The notes under the pieces: model-generated
Seen by the model: only the letters and a program-made list of their open reading frames with translations
The model's database searches: none
Told to the model about the DNA's origin: nothing
Part shown: positions 1 through 6,378 of the stretch, piece by piece
Layout of the letters: every line of letters starts with the position of its first letter
Numbering within the stretch: the stretch's first letter is position 1
From: Lachnospiraceae bacterium
GTDB taxonomy: Bacteria > Bacillota > Clostridia > Lachnospirales > Lachnospiraceae
DNA: 7,103 bases
Direction of reading: 5' to 3'
Assembly: GCA_021199405.1 (NCBI GenBank)
Contig: JAJQID010000173.1
Coordinates: 1-7,103 of the forward strand
Position numbers and translations under genes: made by a program

Positions 1-515
1 TAGAGCTTACGGTCAAAATCGATGCCCTTCGCCACATTGGCAGGCTTCTGCACACAGCCCTGGATGATGTAGGGCATGCACTCTAACGCCTTATGTCCCA
101 GCACCTCCGGGTGCGTCGGCACCACACGCCAGCCCAGGAATTTCAGACCCTCCTTCTCCACAATGATCTCAAACATCTTCTTGGCCTGGTTTCTGGGCAT
201 CTCCTCCTGGGGCATGAAAAACATGGCGACGCCGTACTCTCTCTCTCCGCCGATGTCAAAGCCCAGCTTTTCGGTTTCACGCTTAAAAAAAGCGTGAGGA
301 ATCTGGGTCAGGATGCCGACGCCGTCGCCGGTTTTTCCCTCCGCGTCCTTGCCAGCCCTGTGCTCCAGAGTCTCCACGATCTGCAGGGCATTCTCCACGG
401 TCTCGCGGGTCTTGATACCCTTGATATTGACGCAGGCGCCGATGCCGCAGTTGTCATGCTCGAAGGCCGGGTCATACAGGGGAGCCACGGGGACTTCTCT
501 CTTTACATCAAACAT
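1..515 (-). CDS. gltB: Glutamate synthase large subunit, N-terminal part (cut by window edge)
   Basis: The first 171 codons of the large subunit of glutamate synthase, which transfers the amide nitrogen of glutamine to 2-oxoglutarate to make glutamate in the cytoplasm. The visible part is the class-II glutamine amidotransferase domain. The start matches the family closely: a short propeptide of 22 residues, then HDNCGIGA with Cys23 as the expected N-terminal nucleophile after propeptide removal, then the ETLEHRAGKDAEGKTGDGVG stretch (about 53-72), equivalent to the QHRG...GKTGDG motif of the family. The ATG at 513-515 has a GGAG box 7 nt upstream (523-526). No stop or frameshift occurs in the 171 codons. 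Full-length proteins have about 1500 residues, so most of the gene, including the FMN and iron-sulfur parts, lies outside the window. Transcription is from the strong promoter at 721-749. Confidence 0.95.
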   Translation of the reverse strand, partial: MFDVKREVPVAPLYDPAFEHDNCGIGACVNIKGIKTRETVENALQIVETLEHRAGKDAEGKTGDGVGILTQIPHAFFKRETEKLGFDIGGEREYGVAMFFMPQEEMPRNQAKKMFEIIVEKEGLKFLGWRVVPTHPEVLGHKALECMPYIIQGCVQKPANVAKGIDFDRKL

Positions 516-654
516 GGGGTTTCTCCTTTTTTAAGGTTTTTGCTGATTTTAGGCATAAGAAAAGGCGACAGGCTGCTGCCTCTTCTTTGAGGCCGGCGGC
601 TCATCAACCATTTTTATCCAATATTGTACGCCTTTCAGGCATCTCCTGAATTCA

Positions 655-684
655 TGCGCTGACGCGCAGTGTGCGCTTCGCGCA
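655..684 (-). promoter_or_regulatory. Alternating self-complementary elements in the gltB leader
   Basis: Four 5-nt elements alternate: TGCGC (655-659), GCGCA (664-668), TGCGC (672-676) and GCGCA (680-684). Each can pair with its neighbour through a 3-4-nt loop, so the second and third elements each have two competing partners. This gives mutually exclusive hairpins in the gltB leader RNA. The rest of the leader (516-654) holds the ribosome binding site, a weak GCCT/AGGC hairpin near 630-640 and a possible 20-codon open frame at 549-611. I recognise no known riboswitch class here. Confidence 0.4.
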
Positions 685-691
685 ATATGTT

Positions 692-708
692 AACACGTAT
701 ATCGTGTT
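692..708. promoter_or_regulatory. Palindromic operator candidate just downstream of the gltB start site
   Basis: A 17-bp interrupted palindrome with 6-bp perfect arms, AACACG and CGTGTT, and a 5-bp centre. It spans about +6 to +23 relative to the predicted gltB transcription start, a position where a bound protein could block elongation or initiation. It could equally act as an RNA hairpin at the 5' end of the leader. The motif does not match a CodY or CcpA box that I know, so the binding protein is not identified. Confidence 0.45.
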
Positions 709-720
709 CGCGCTTTTTGT

Positions 721-749
721 ATTATACTTCCCTTTCCTTCATTTGTAAA
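721..749 (-). promoter_or_regulatory. Sigma-A-type promoter of gltB
   Basis: Read on the minus strand, TTTACA (744-749) is followed by a 17-bp spacer and a perfect TATAAT (721-726). This is the best consensus promoter in the window. Transcription would start near 713-714, giving gltB a leader of about 200 nt. It lies downstream, in the minus direction, of the terminator at 840-886, so gltB is its own transcription unit. The start site is inferred from spacing only. Confidence 0.8.
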
Positions 750-839
750 TACCCAATTTCTTTCAAGCTGTCTGATAATTTGTCTATTTTATTATTTTAT
801 TTAAATTGTCTGATTTTATCGATCTGTTTTTTCCATAAT

Positions 840-886
840 AAAAAGTTGCAGGAACAATTCTTTATTGAATCTCCTGCAACCTTTTT
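840..886 (-). terminator. Intrinsic terminator ending the regulator-lipoprotein unit
   Basis: A perfect 9-bp stem (GTTGCAGGA at 845-853 with TCCTGCAAC at 872-880) encloses an 18-nt loop that can itself form ATTC/GAAT. It is flanked by five A on the left (840-844) and five T on the right (882-886), so it can terminate in both directions. The only transcription heading into it comes from the minus-strand genes at 1013-2465, so it most likely ends that unit about 130 nt after the lipoprotein stop codon and insulates gltB. Confidence 0.85.
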
Positions 887-914
887 AGAAATTATTTTTG
901 ATTCTTTATGTGTA

Positions 915-960
915 AAATGAATTCCTCACAAATTGTTTGAATTATGTGTACAATTCATTT
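915..960. repeat. Long AT-rich inverted repeat downstream of the lipoprotein gene
   Basis: AAATGAATT (915-923) and AATTCATTT (952-960) are perfect 9-bp inverted arms. Inside, CACAAATT (927-934) pairs with AATTATGTG (940-948) with one bulged base, so the whole stretch can fold into one extended hairpin. There is no T tract on either side, so it is not a standard intrinsic terminator. It lies between the lipoprotein stop codon and the terminator at 840-886 and may be a 3' mRNA structure or a protein-binding site. Nothing else of note was seen between 887 and 1012. Confidence 0.5.
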
Positions 961-1012
961 CCCTGATTATCCCATTGGGCATGTCCTATCAGGCATTTCT
1001 TTTCGATGATTC

Positions 1013-1651
1013 TTAGTATTCCTGCAGATACAGCGCCGTTATGTCAATCTCCCCGGTGACCATTTCTCCCCTGGCGTTGTCATAAACGGAATAGACAACT
1101 TTGTCGCCGGAAACCTCCAGAGCGGGGGACAGATCCTGACTGCTGATGGTCAGCTCTCCGATCTGCGAATAGTAGCCGATCTGAAGATCAGCATCGATAT
1201 AATACATTTTGTAAAGATTGAAATTGGACGCCCCGTACTGGCCGATCAGCACCTCCATACAGCCGTCGGAATTCAGGTCTGTCACCTGCAAGTCAAAGCT
1301 TTCCTGAAAGCAGAGGTTTTCATTCCATTCAGTGAGCTGATACCGGCTTAAAACCGTGTCGCTGCCGGATTCCATGACCACCAGCTCATACTCTCCCGTC
1401 CAGTTCGGGCCAAAACCGGGGCCAATGGAATAATCGCTCTCATATTTTCCTTCATAAAGACGCAGCAGGAGGACATAATCACCAAAATATCCTGTGCCCA
1501 TAATGATAGGCTCCGACACTTCAATGGCTGTCTCTGACTTACTGCAGGCTGTGCAGCCTAGTACAAGTACAAGCAATAGCAACAGTGCCAAAACGGATTT
1601 CCTCATAAATTTCAACCCACGCTTCCACACGGGGAGCGACATTATATCCAT
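1013..1651 (-). CDS. Putative surface lipoprotein with a calcium-loop-like motif
   Basis: A protein of 212 residues that I cannot assign to a named family. The N-terminus has a basic stretch, a Leu/Val-rich hydrophobic core (about 20-31) and a lipobox ending VLGC with Cys33 as the lipid-attachment site, so the mature protein should be tethered to the outer face of the membrane. Residues 125-130, DLNSDG, followed by CMEVLIG, resemble the Asp/Asn-rich loop of FG-GAP/VCBS repeats that often binds calcium, but only one copy is clear. The start at 1651 is chosen because AGGAGG lies 7 nt upstream. A start at Met16 would give a more typical signal peptide (MRKSVLALLL) but has no good ribosome binding site. 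The gene lies 139 nt downstream of the Xre regulator gene in the same direction and is followed by the terminator at 840-886, suggesting co-transcription. The product might sense or shield at the surface; that role is inference. Confidence 0.75.
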   Translation of the reverse strand: MDIMSLPVWKRGLKFMRKSVLALLLLLVLVLGCTACSKSETAIEVSEPIIMGTGYFGDYVLLLRLYEGKYESDYSIGPGFGPNWTGEYELVVMESGSDTVLSRYQLTEWNENLCFQESFDLQVTDLNSDGCMEVLIGQYGASNFNLYKMYYIDADLQIGYYSQIGELTISSQDLSPALEVSGDKVVYSVYDNARGEMVTGEIDITALYLQEY

Positions 1652-1790
1652 AGCTCGTCCTCCTGCTTACTGAGAACCCCTTCTGTTGTTTATTGCGCTG
1701 ATTGCAGCATCCGCATATCAAAGACGTCAATGTTCGAATTCTTAAGATTTTCCTGCGATTTGTTCTCCTGACTGATCTCGTATCTCCCGT

Positions 1791-2465
1791 TTAATCCTCC
1801 CGTTTCCCCTTCCTGTATATCCCTCCCATGCGTGCATTTTCTCCCTGTGTTCTGTTCCTTTTGCGTACAATCAGGATCACATTGATTACTGCATCCGCCG
1901 CTACGATCACCGCAACCGGCCACAGATGGTAAGTGCTCATGAATGGAAAGAAGCCTTTTGTGTCGATATACGAGTTGTATGTCTCCTGATTGTCAGCTGA
2001 CTCCTGCCCGGTATCCCTATTTGACGATACATTTGAATCTCCATCTGAGCCCTGTTCTGTTTCTGCCAGGAAAGAAATCTCCACCGGTGCCTGACCCGTT
2101 CGCGTAATCCACTGCTTTGAAGGCACCACCCAGGAAAGAATATACAGCCCAAGGAAAAATACAATCTCCACAAAAAGCAGAAGCTCCATCCAGTGATCAC
2201 AGAAACCGCCCGGCTGTGACCTTCCAGCATCACTCTGATCTGCGTCATCGTGTGAAACACCTCCATCCTCCTGCTGTTGATCCAGAAAATACGCCACATT
2301 GCAGTGAAAATACTGACACAATGCTTTCAGATTTTCGATATCCGGATCGCAGACATTCGACTCCCACTTGGAGACCGTATTGCGGGAAACGCCCAACTCC
2401 TCCGCCAGTTTTTCCTGTGATAAATGATTCTGCTGCCGTAATATCCTCAGTTTTGTTCCGATCAT
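1791..2465 (-). CDS. Membrane-anchored Xre-family transcriptional regulator
   Basis: A 224-residue protein with a helix-turn-helix domain of the Xre/Cro type at residues 5-59 (LRILRQQNHLSQEKLAEELG, then VSRNTVSKWES as the recognition region). A Gln/Asp-rich linker (62-90) leads to a hydrophobic segment at about 93-114. A polar Ser/Asp/Asn-rich stretch of about 65 residues follows, then a second hydrophobic segment at about 181-200 and a basic tail starting RKRNR. The likely topology is DNA-binding domain inside, a loop outside, and tail inside. This is the layout of a one-component membrane regulator that could read an external signal. The ATG at 2463-2465 is preceded by a GGAAGGGGA ribosome binding site. 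It is divergent from the ABC importer operon and upstream of the lipoprotein gene, so either may be its target. Inverted repeats 33-88 bp upstream of its start are candidate operators. The DNA-binding assignment is firm; ligand and targets are unknown. Confidence 0.88.
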   Translation of the reverse strand: MIGTKLRILRQQNHLSQEKLAEELGVSRNTVSKWESNVCDPDIENLKALCQYFHCNVAYFLDQQQEDGGVSHDDADQSDAGRSQPGGFCDHWMELLLFVEIVFFLGLYILSWVVPSKQWITRTGQAPVEISFLAETEQGSDGDSNVSSNRDTGQESADNQETYNSYIDTKGFFPFMSTYHLWPVAVIVAADAVINVILIVRKRNRTQGENARMGGIYRKGKRED

Positions 2466-2497
2466 GTCTGTTCCCCTTCCATATCATGTAAAGCTCA

Positions 2498-2528
2498 TAC
2501 GTAAGGAGCACACAGACTCTCTTACGTA
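2498..2528. promoter_or_regulatory. Inverted repeat, candidate operator for the divergent Xre regulator
   Basis: TACGTAAG (2498-2505) and CTTACGTA (2521-2528) are perfect 8-bp inverted arms with centres 23 bp apart, about two helical turns. The second arm lies inside a full 8-bp palindrome, TTACGTAA (2522-2529), and the first inside ATACGTAA. Two half-sites two turns apart, 33-63 bp upstream of the regulator start codon, suit a dimeric or tetrameric repressor acting on its own promoter. No convincing minus-strand promoter could be picked out here. Binding by the adjacent Xre protein is inferred from position. Confidence 0.45.
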
Positions 2529-2532
2529 AAAG

Positions 2533-2553
2533 GTACGCACTCCAGGTGTGTAC
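2533..2553. repeat. Second imperfect inverted repeat in the divergent region
   Basis: GTACGCAC (2533-2540) and GTGTGTAC (2546-2553) match in 7 of 8 positions as inverted arms around a 5-bp spacer. It is followed by a perfect 10-bp palindrome, ATGATATCAT (2556-2565). With the TACGTAAG pair just to the left, this makes three dyads in about 70 bp between the regulator gene and the importer operon, consistent with a control region. From 2580 to 2685 I see no further clear element apart from the short palindrome TGCCGGCA (2626-2633). Confidence 0.35.
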
Positions 2554-2685
2554 TCATGATATCATTGAAAGGTTACAATTACCACCACCGTTTTGCCATT
2601 TCTCTGCACATTTCAGTTTGCATCATGCCGGCACAGGGTCAATCCATTCTTTCATACCACCGACACTGCTACATTTTTCAGGGAT

Positions 2686-2712
2686 AAGCAAGGACAGTCT
2701 TGCTTTTTTTTT
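2686..2712 (+). terminator. Intrinsic terminator or attenuator ahead of the importer operon
   Basis: AAGCAAG (2686-2692) and CTTGCTT (2699-2705) form a perfect 7-bp stem with a 6-nt loop, and the right arm runs into nine consecutive T (2704-2712). This is a classical rho-independent terminator for plus-strand transcription. No plus-strand gene precedes it, because the neighbour on the left is divergent. It therefore either stops a leader transcript (attenuation of the importer operon) or blocks stray transcription out of the divergent control region. Confidence 0.75.
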
Positions 2713-2740
2713 GAAAAAGAGGTACACTGAGCTGGACAAT
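2711..2740 (+). promoter_or_regulatory. Possible promoter of the ABC importer operon
   Basis: TTGAAA (2711-2716) and GACAAT (2735-2740) are separated by 18 bp, with five and four of six consensus matches. Transcription would start near 2747, leaving a leader of about 36 nt before the ATG at 2783. The -35 box overlaps the last T residues of the terminator at 2686-2712, so the operon would start just after the insulator. A weaker alternative upstream is TACAAT at 2574-2579, which has no good -35 box and would put the terminator inside the leader. Confidence 0.4.
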
Positions 2741-2782
2741 CAAATAATGGGAGAAATATTAGAGATTAGAGAGGTAACTCAC

Positions 2783-4408
2783 ATGAAAAAGAAACTTGTT
2801 CTTTTCTGCGCACTGGCCCTTCTCGTCTCTGCTGCACTTGGCGGCTGCAGCCAGGGCGGCAAGAGCTCCGATACACAGGCCAATGATTCGGCCTCTTCTG
2901 AAAGCAGTTCCACTTCGGACGCTGATTCAGAAAACGCCGATGCTTCTACGGAATCTGATACTTCTTCAGATGGTACACCTACGACAGGCGGCAGCGTTGT
3001 GCTCGGCATGACGCAGGACCTGGTAAGTCTTGACCCCCATGAAACTACGGACGCAGGAACTCGAAGTGTGGTGTTCAATATGTACGAAGGCCTTGTCAAG
3101 GCCACTTCCGACGGTGATCTGACACCGGCGGTCGCCAGCAGTTACGTGATCTCAGAGGATGCGACGTGTTATACGTTCACCTTAAGAGACGGCATTTTAT
3201 TCAGTGACGGAACAGCTGTGACCGTGGAAGACGTCAAATATTCTATCGAACGCTATGCCCAGCTTCAGGGCGAATCTTCCTCCTTCGCAACAGCAGTGAA
3301 CTCGGTCGTCATTGACGATGAAAATACGGTCAGTATCTATCTGACGGAAGCCAATTCCGAATTTCTGGCTCAGTTGACTGTAGCCATCATTCCGGCATCC
3401 AACGACGACCCGGCGGGCAACCCCATCGGAACCGGTCCCTTTAAGTATGTTTCCTATTCCGTAGGTCAGAATCTGATTCTGGAGAGAAACGAATATTACT
3501 GGGGAGACGCGGCTTACCTGGATCAGGTAGAATTTAAATTTATCGCAGACACAGAGACCGCCTTCACTCAGCTTCTGGCGGGCACCATCGATATCCTCAA
3601 TTATCTGACCACCTCTCAGGTGCAGACCCTTGAGGCCCAGTACAGCGACCAGTTCAATGTCGTGGAGGGCTCCATGCATCTGGTTCACGCCATGTTTCTG
3701 AACCATGAGTATGAACCCCTGTCCGATGTGCGTGTGCGTCAGGCCCTGTGCTATGCTGTCAACCGGGAGGAAATCAACCAGTTCCTGTTCGACGGCGCCA
3801 GCGAGATCATCGGCTCCCATATGATCCCCGCGCTGACGACCTGGTACGAGGAGAGCACCGCCGACATGTACACCTATGATGTGGAGAAGGCAAAGGAGCT
3901 TCTGGCTGAGGCCGGCTACGCCGACGGCTTTGATCTGACCATCAGCGTTCCCAGCTCCTATTCCCAGCATGTGGATACGGCACAGATCATTGCCAGTCAG
4001 CTGGAAGAGGTGGGCATCAATGTGACCATCCAGGAGGTGGAGTGGAGCACCTGGCTGTCCGATGTATACCGGGGCCGGGATTACCAGGCTACCGTCATCA
4101 GCTTTGACGGAGATTTAAACCCCAGTGACTGGCTGGCAAGATACAAGTCCGACGCCTCCAATAATTTCTTCAATTATTCCAACGAGGAATACGATGCTTT
4201 GCTGGAAGCGGCATTAGCTTCCATTGATACAGACGAAAAGGCTGACCTGTACAAGCAGATGCAGATCAACCTGGCGGAGAACGCCGTTGCCGTCTATATC
4301 GAAGATCCGGCGGACTTTGTGGCGGTCAGCTCAGATTATGCCGGTTATGTGTTCTATCCTACTTCAGCGTGGGATATGTCCACCATCTATATGGTGTCAG
4401 ATGAATGA
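2783..4408 (+). CDS. Extracellular solute-binding lipoprotein of an Opp/Dpp-type ABC importer
   Basis: A 541-residue family-5 substrate-binding protein, a usual length for the group. The signal peptide is MKKKLVLFCALALLVSAALG with lipobox LGGC, so Cys22 would be lipidated and the protein held on the outer membrane face. Residues 23-68 form a Ser/Asp/Thr/Glu-rich flexible linker. The binding domain begins near GGSVVLGMTQDLVSLDPHET, a typical family-5 opening, and contains GTGPFKYVSY and LSDVRVRQALCYAVNREEI, both recognisable conserved segments. The start at 2783 is chosen because it gives a clean signal peptide and has AGAGAGG ending 8 nt upstream; the frame is open further upstream to 2546 but that extension has no such features. 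It leads the importer genes and would deliver substrate to the permeases downstream. Dipeptides or oligopeptides are the likely cargo, but the family also carries nickel and sugars, so the substrate is open. Confidence 0.92.
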   Translation: MKKKLVLFCALALLVSAALGGCSQGGKSSDTQANDSASSESSSTSDADSENADASTESDTSSDGTPTTGGSVVLGMTQDLVSLDPHETTDAGTRSVVFNMYEGLVKATSDGDLTPAVASSYVISEDATCYTFTLRDGILFSDGTAVTVEDVKYSIERYAQLQGESSSFATAVNSVVIDDENTVSIYLTEANSEFLAQLTVAIIPASNDDPAGNPIGTGPFKYVSYSVGQNLILERNEYYWGDAAYLDQVEFKFIADTETAFTQLLAGTIDILNYLTTSQVQTLEAQYSDQFNVVEGSMHLVHAMFLNHEYEPLSDVRVRQALCYAVNREEINQFLFDGASEIIGSHMIPALTTWYEESTADMYTYDVEKAKELLAEAGYADGFDLTISVPSSYSQHVDTAQIIASQLEEVGINVTIQEVEWSTWLSDVYRGRDYQATVISFDGDLNPSDWLARYKSDASNNFFNYSNEEYDALLEAALASIDTDEKADLYKQMQINLAENAVAVYIEDPADFVAVSSDYAGYVFYPTSAWDMSTIYMVSDE

Positions 4409-4419
4409 AATAATTTAAC

Positions 4420-4487
4420 GGTCACATAATGATGCAAATCTGTTTTGTCCGTTCAGGCGGCTGTCGATTTCCTTTATGTATGTGACC
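4420..4487 (+). repeat. Intercistronic nested stem-loop
   Basis: GGTCACATA (4420-4428) and TATGTGACC (4479-4487) are perfect 9-bp inverted arms. Nested inside are AAATC/GATTT (4436-4440, 4466-4470) and CCG/CGG (4449-4451, 4458-4460). No T tract follows, so it is unlikely to be an efficient terminator. It begins 11 nt after the binding-protein stop codon and ends about 32 nt before the first permease. In that position such structures commonly protect the upstream mRNA from 3' decay, letting the binding protein be made in excess over the membrane subunits; that role is inferred here. Confidence 0.65.
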
Positions 4488-4519
4488 TGATATTGAAATA
4501 GCCCCCATGGGTACTGATT

Positions 4520-5473
4520 ATGAGCCTTCATTATTTTATCAGAAAATTTATCACTCTCATTATGACATTGTTGTTAATCACCCTGCTCACCTTTGCGGCG
4601 TTTACCGTGATTCCCGGCGATGCGGCTTTATCCAGGCTGGACATGGATGCGACCGAGGAGCAGGTGGAAGCACTGCGGGAGGAAATGGGCTTAAATGACC
4701 CCCTCCCTGTGCGTTATTTTCAATGGCTCAGCTCAGCCCTGCGGGGGGATTTCGGTGAATCCTATCAGTACAGCGGCGTCACCGTTGCGGAGCTTTTAGC
4801 CACAAGACTTCCGGTGACCCTGCTTCTGGCGGTCATGTCCTTTCTTCTGATACTGATCATTTCTCTTCCGCTGGGGATTCTGAGCGCCATGTACGTTGGG
4901 AAATGGCTGGACACACTGATCAATCAGCTGAGTCAGATTGTCATGGCTGTTCCAGCCTTCTTTCTGGGAATGCTTATGACCTATCTCTTCGGCCTGGTTC
5001 TGAAATGGTTTCAGCCCGGCGCTTTTATTGACCCTTTCGAGGATTTCGCCGGCTGTGTCCGGTACATGATTTTTCCCGCCATCGCTGTCGCCCTGCCAAA
5101 GATTGGCATGGTGGTCAAGTTTCTGCGCAATTCCATTTTAAGTGAATTGAATCAGGATTATGTGCGCACTGCCCGCAGCAGAGGGGCGCGCTCCTTTCGT
5201 ATTCTCTACGGCCATGTGCTGAAAAATGCCCTGATTCCCGTGATCACCTTTCTTGCCATGGTCATCGCGGAAATTCTGGCGGGCAGCATTGTGGTGGAAC
5301 AGGTCTTTGGCCTTCCGGGAATGGGCCGGCTTTTAGTCACTTCCATTTCCTCCAGGGATTATCCGGTGGTACAGGCTATTGTGACCTATATTACATCGGT
5401 GGTGGTAATTATTAATTTTATCGTAGATATTCTGTATCAGTTTGTGGATCCGCGGGTCCGGACAACGTCGTGA
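4520..5473 (+). CDS. DppB-type permease of an Opp/Dpp ABC importer
   Basis: A 317-residue inner-membrane permease. The N-terminal hydrophobic helix (about 8-31) is followed by TVIPGDAA, then an extracytoplasmic region with the family segment LREEMGLNDPLPVRYFQWL (52-70) and LRGDFGESY, all typical of the DppB/OppB branch. Five further membrane helices follow from about residue 98. The cytoplasmic EAA loop, which contacts the ATPase, is VRTARSRGARSFRILYGHVL (215-234), and VVEQVFGLPGMGRLLVTSI (258-276) is another conserved mark. The ATG at 4520 lacks a strong ribosome binding site (only GGGTA about 8 nt upstream), in contrast to its neighbours, which with the stem-loop at 4420-4487 suggests lower translation than the binding protein. 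It lies 111 nt after the binding-protein gene and 16 nt before the second permease. Confidence 0.93.
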   Translation: MSLHYFIRKFITLIMTLLLITLLTFAAFTVIPGDAALSRLDMDATEEQVEALREEMGLNDPLPVRYFQWLSSALRGDFGESYQYSGVTVAELLATRLPVTLLLAVMSFLLILIISLPLGILSAMYVGKWLDTLINQLSQIVMAVPAFFLGMLMTYLFGLVLKWFQPGAFIDPFEDFAGCVRYMIFPAIAVALPKIGMVVKFLRNSILSELNQDYVRTARSRGARSFRILYGHVLKNALIPVITFLAMVIAEILAGSIVVEQVFGLPGMGRLLVTSISSRDYPVVQAIVTYITSVVVIINFIVDILYQFVDPRVRTTS

Positions 5474-5489
5474 CGAAGGGAGGCATTTT

Positions 5490-6377
5490 ATGAACGAACA
5501 GATTTCCGGGCAGCCTCGTCGTCATCCTCATAACGGCGACACGGATTTTTCAGCCGGCAGAACAGTCCCCAGAATGAAAAAAAAGCATAATTACAGCCTG
5601 ATCATCGGCCTGACTTTGAGCATTGCTCTGGCATTGATGGCTCTCATCGGACACTTCTGGACGCCCTACTCTCCCACGGCCATGAATGCCTCCGCCGTCA
5701 ATATGGCGCCCTGTCTGGCTCACCCTCTGGGAACGGACAACTTCGGCCGGGATATCTTAAGCCGGATCATGAACGGCAGCGGCATCACATATCTGGTGGC
5801 AGCCTCTACTGTACTGATCGGCGCCGTGGGCGGCACCATCGTAGGCGCATTCACCGGCTATTTCGGCGGTTTGCTGGACGAGATCGTCATGCGGTTAAAT
5901 GATGTACTGCTCTCCTTTCCCAGCGTTCTGCTGGCGTTATTGTTCATCAGCTTTCTGGGGGAGGGCACGGAAAATCTGATTCTGGCTCTGGGAATCTTAT
6001 TTATTCCCAGCTTCGCCCGTATTGTCCGCAGTGAAATGATTCGTTGCCGGGAGCTGGACTTTGTGCGAAGCGCAAAGGTCACCGGAGTGGGGACTCTGAG
6101 AATTATTTTTGCACATATTTTGCCTAACTCTTTCGTCAGTATGCTGACCAGCGCCGCCATCGGGTTCAATAATGCGGTGCTGGCGGAGGCCAGTATGAGC
6201 TATCTGGGGCTTGGGGTACAGCCGCCCAACGCCAGTCTGGGACGAATGCTGTCGGAGGCGCAGTCCTATCTGTATGTGGCTCCCTGGTACGCGATTGCGC
6301 CAGGGGTGACGATTATTCTGATGATTTTGGGGTTCAGCCTGATCAGTGAAGGGCTGAGGGGGATGCAGAGAAACTAG
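5490..6377 (+). CDS. DppC-type permease of an Opp/Dpp ABC importer
   Basis: A 295-residue partner permease. A polar basic N-terminal tail (1-34) precedes the first membrane helix (about 35-54). The DppC/OppC hallmark HPLGTDNFGRDILSRIMNGS (78-97) follows, then four to five more helices. The EAA loop is FVRSAKVTGVGTLRIIFAHI (191-210), followed by LPN; EASMSYLGLGVQPPNASLGR (233-252) is the typical C-terminal segment. The ATG at 5490 is chosen because GGGAGG lies 6 nt upstream; the frame is open a further 16 codons upstream inside the first permease gene, but no site supports starting there. It should form the translocation pore with the DppB-type protein. An intergenic region of 206 nt, mostly one long hairpin, separates it from the ATPase gene. 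Confidence 0.93.
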   Translation: MNEQISGQPRRHPHNGDTDFSAGRTVPRMKKKHNYSLIIGLTLSIALALMALIGHFWTPYSPTAMNASAVNMAPCLAHPLGTDNFGRDILSRIMNGSGITYLVAASTVLIGAVGGTIVGAFTGYFGGLLDEIVMRLNDVLLSFPSVLLALLFISFLGEGTENLILALGILFIPSFARIVRSEMIRCRELDFVRSAKVTGVGTLRIIFAHILPNSFVSMLTSAAIGFNNAVLAEASMSYLGLGVQPPNASLGRMLSEAQSYLYVAPWYAIAPGVTIILMILGFSLISEGLRGMQRN

Positions 6378-6378
6378 A

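Noticed and set aside
93..590. Plus-strand open frame of 165 codons opposite gltB
   Set aside because: It lies antisense to a clear glutamate synthase coding sequence with an intact catalytic motif, has no supporting ribosome binding site and no recognisable protein features.
669..920. Plus-strand open frame of 83 codons in the gltB upstream region
   Set aside because: It runs through the gltB promoter, the operator-like dyad and the terminator, has no ribosome binding site, and its Phe/Leu/Ile-rich composition is what AT-rich intergenic DNA yields by chance.
1690..1923. Minus-strand frame overlapping the end of the Xre regulator, considered as a frameshifted C-terminus
   Set aside because: The regulator already ends sensibly after a basic tail, the alternative frame shows no domain or good start, and nothing indicates a broken gene.
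2546..2782. N-terminal extension of the solute-binding protein
   Set aside because: The frame happens to be open, but it crosses the terminator and promoter candidates, and the ATG at 2783 gives a textbook lipoprotein signal peptide with a suitable ribosome binding site.
3197..3970. Minus-strand open frame of 257 codons inside the binding-protein gene
   Set aside because: It is antisense to a well-supported family-5 binding protein and is explained by codon bias on the coding strand.
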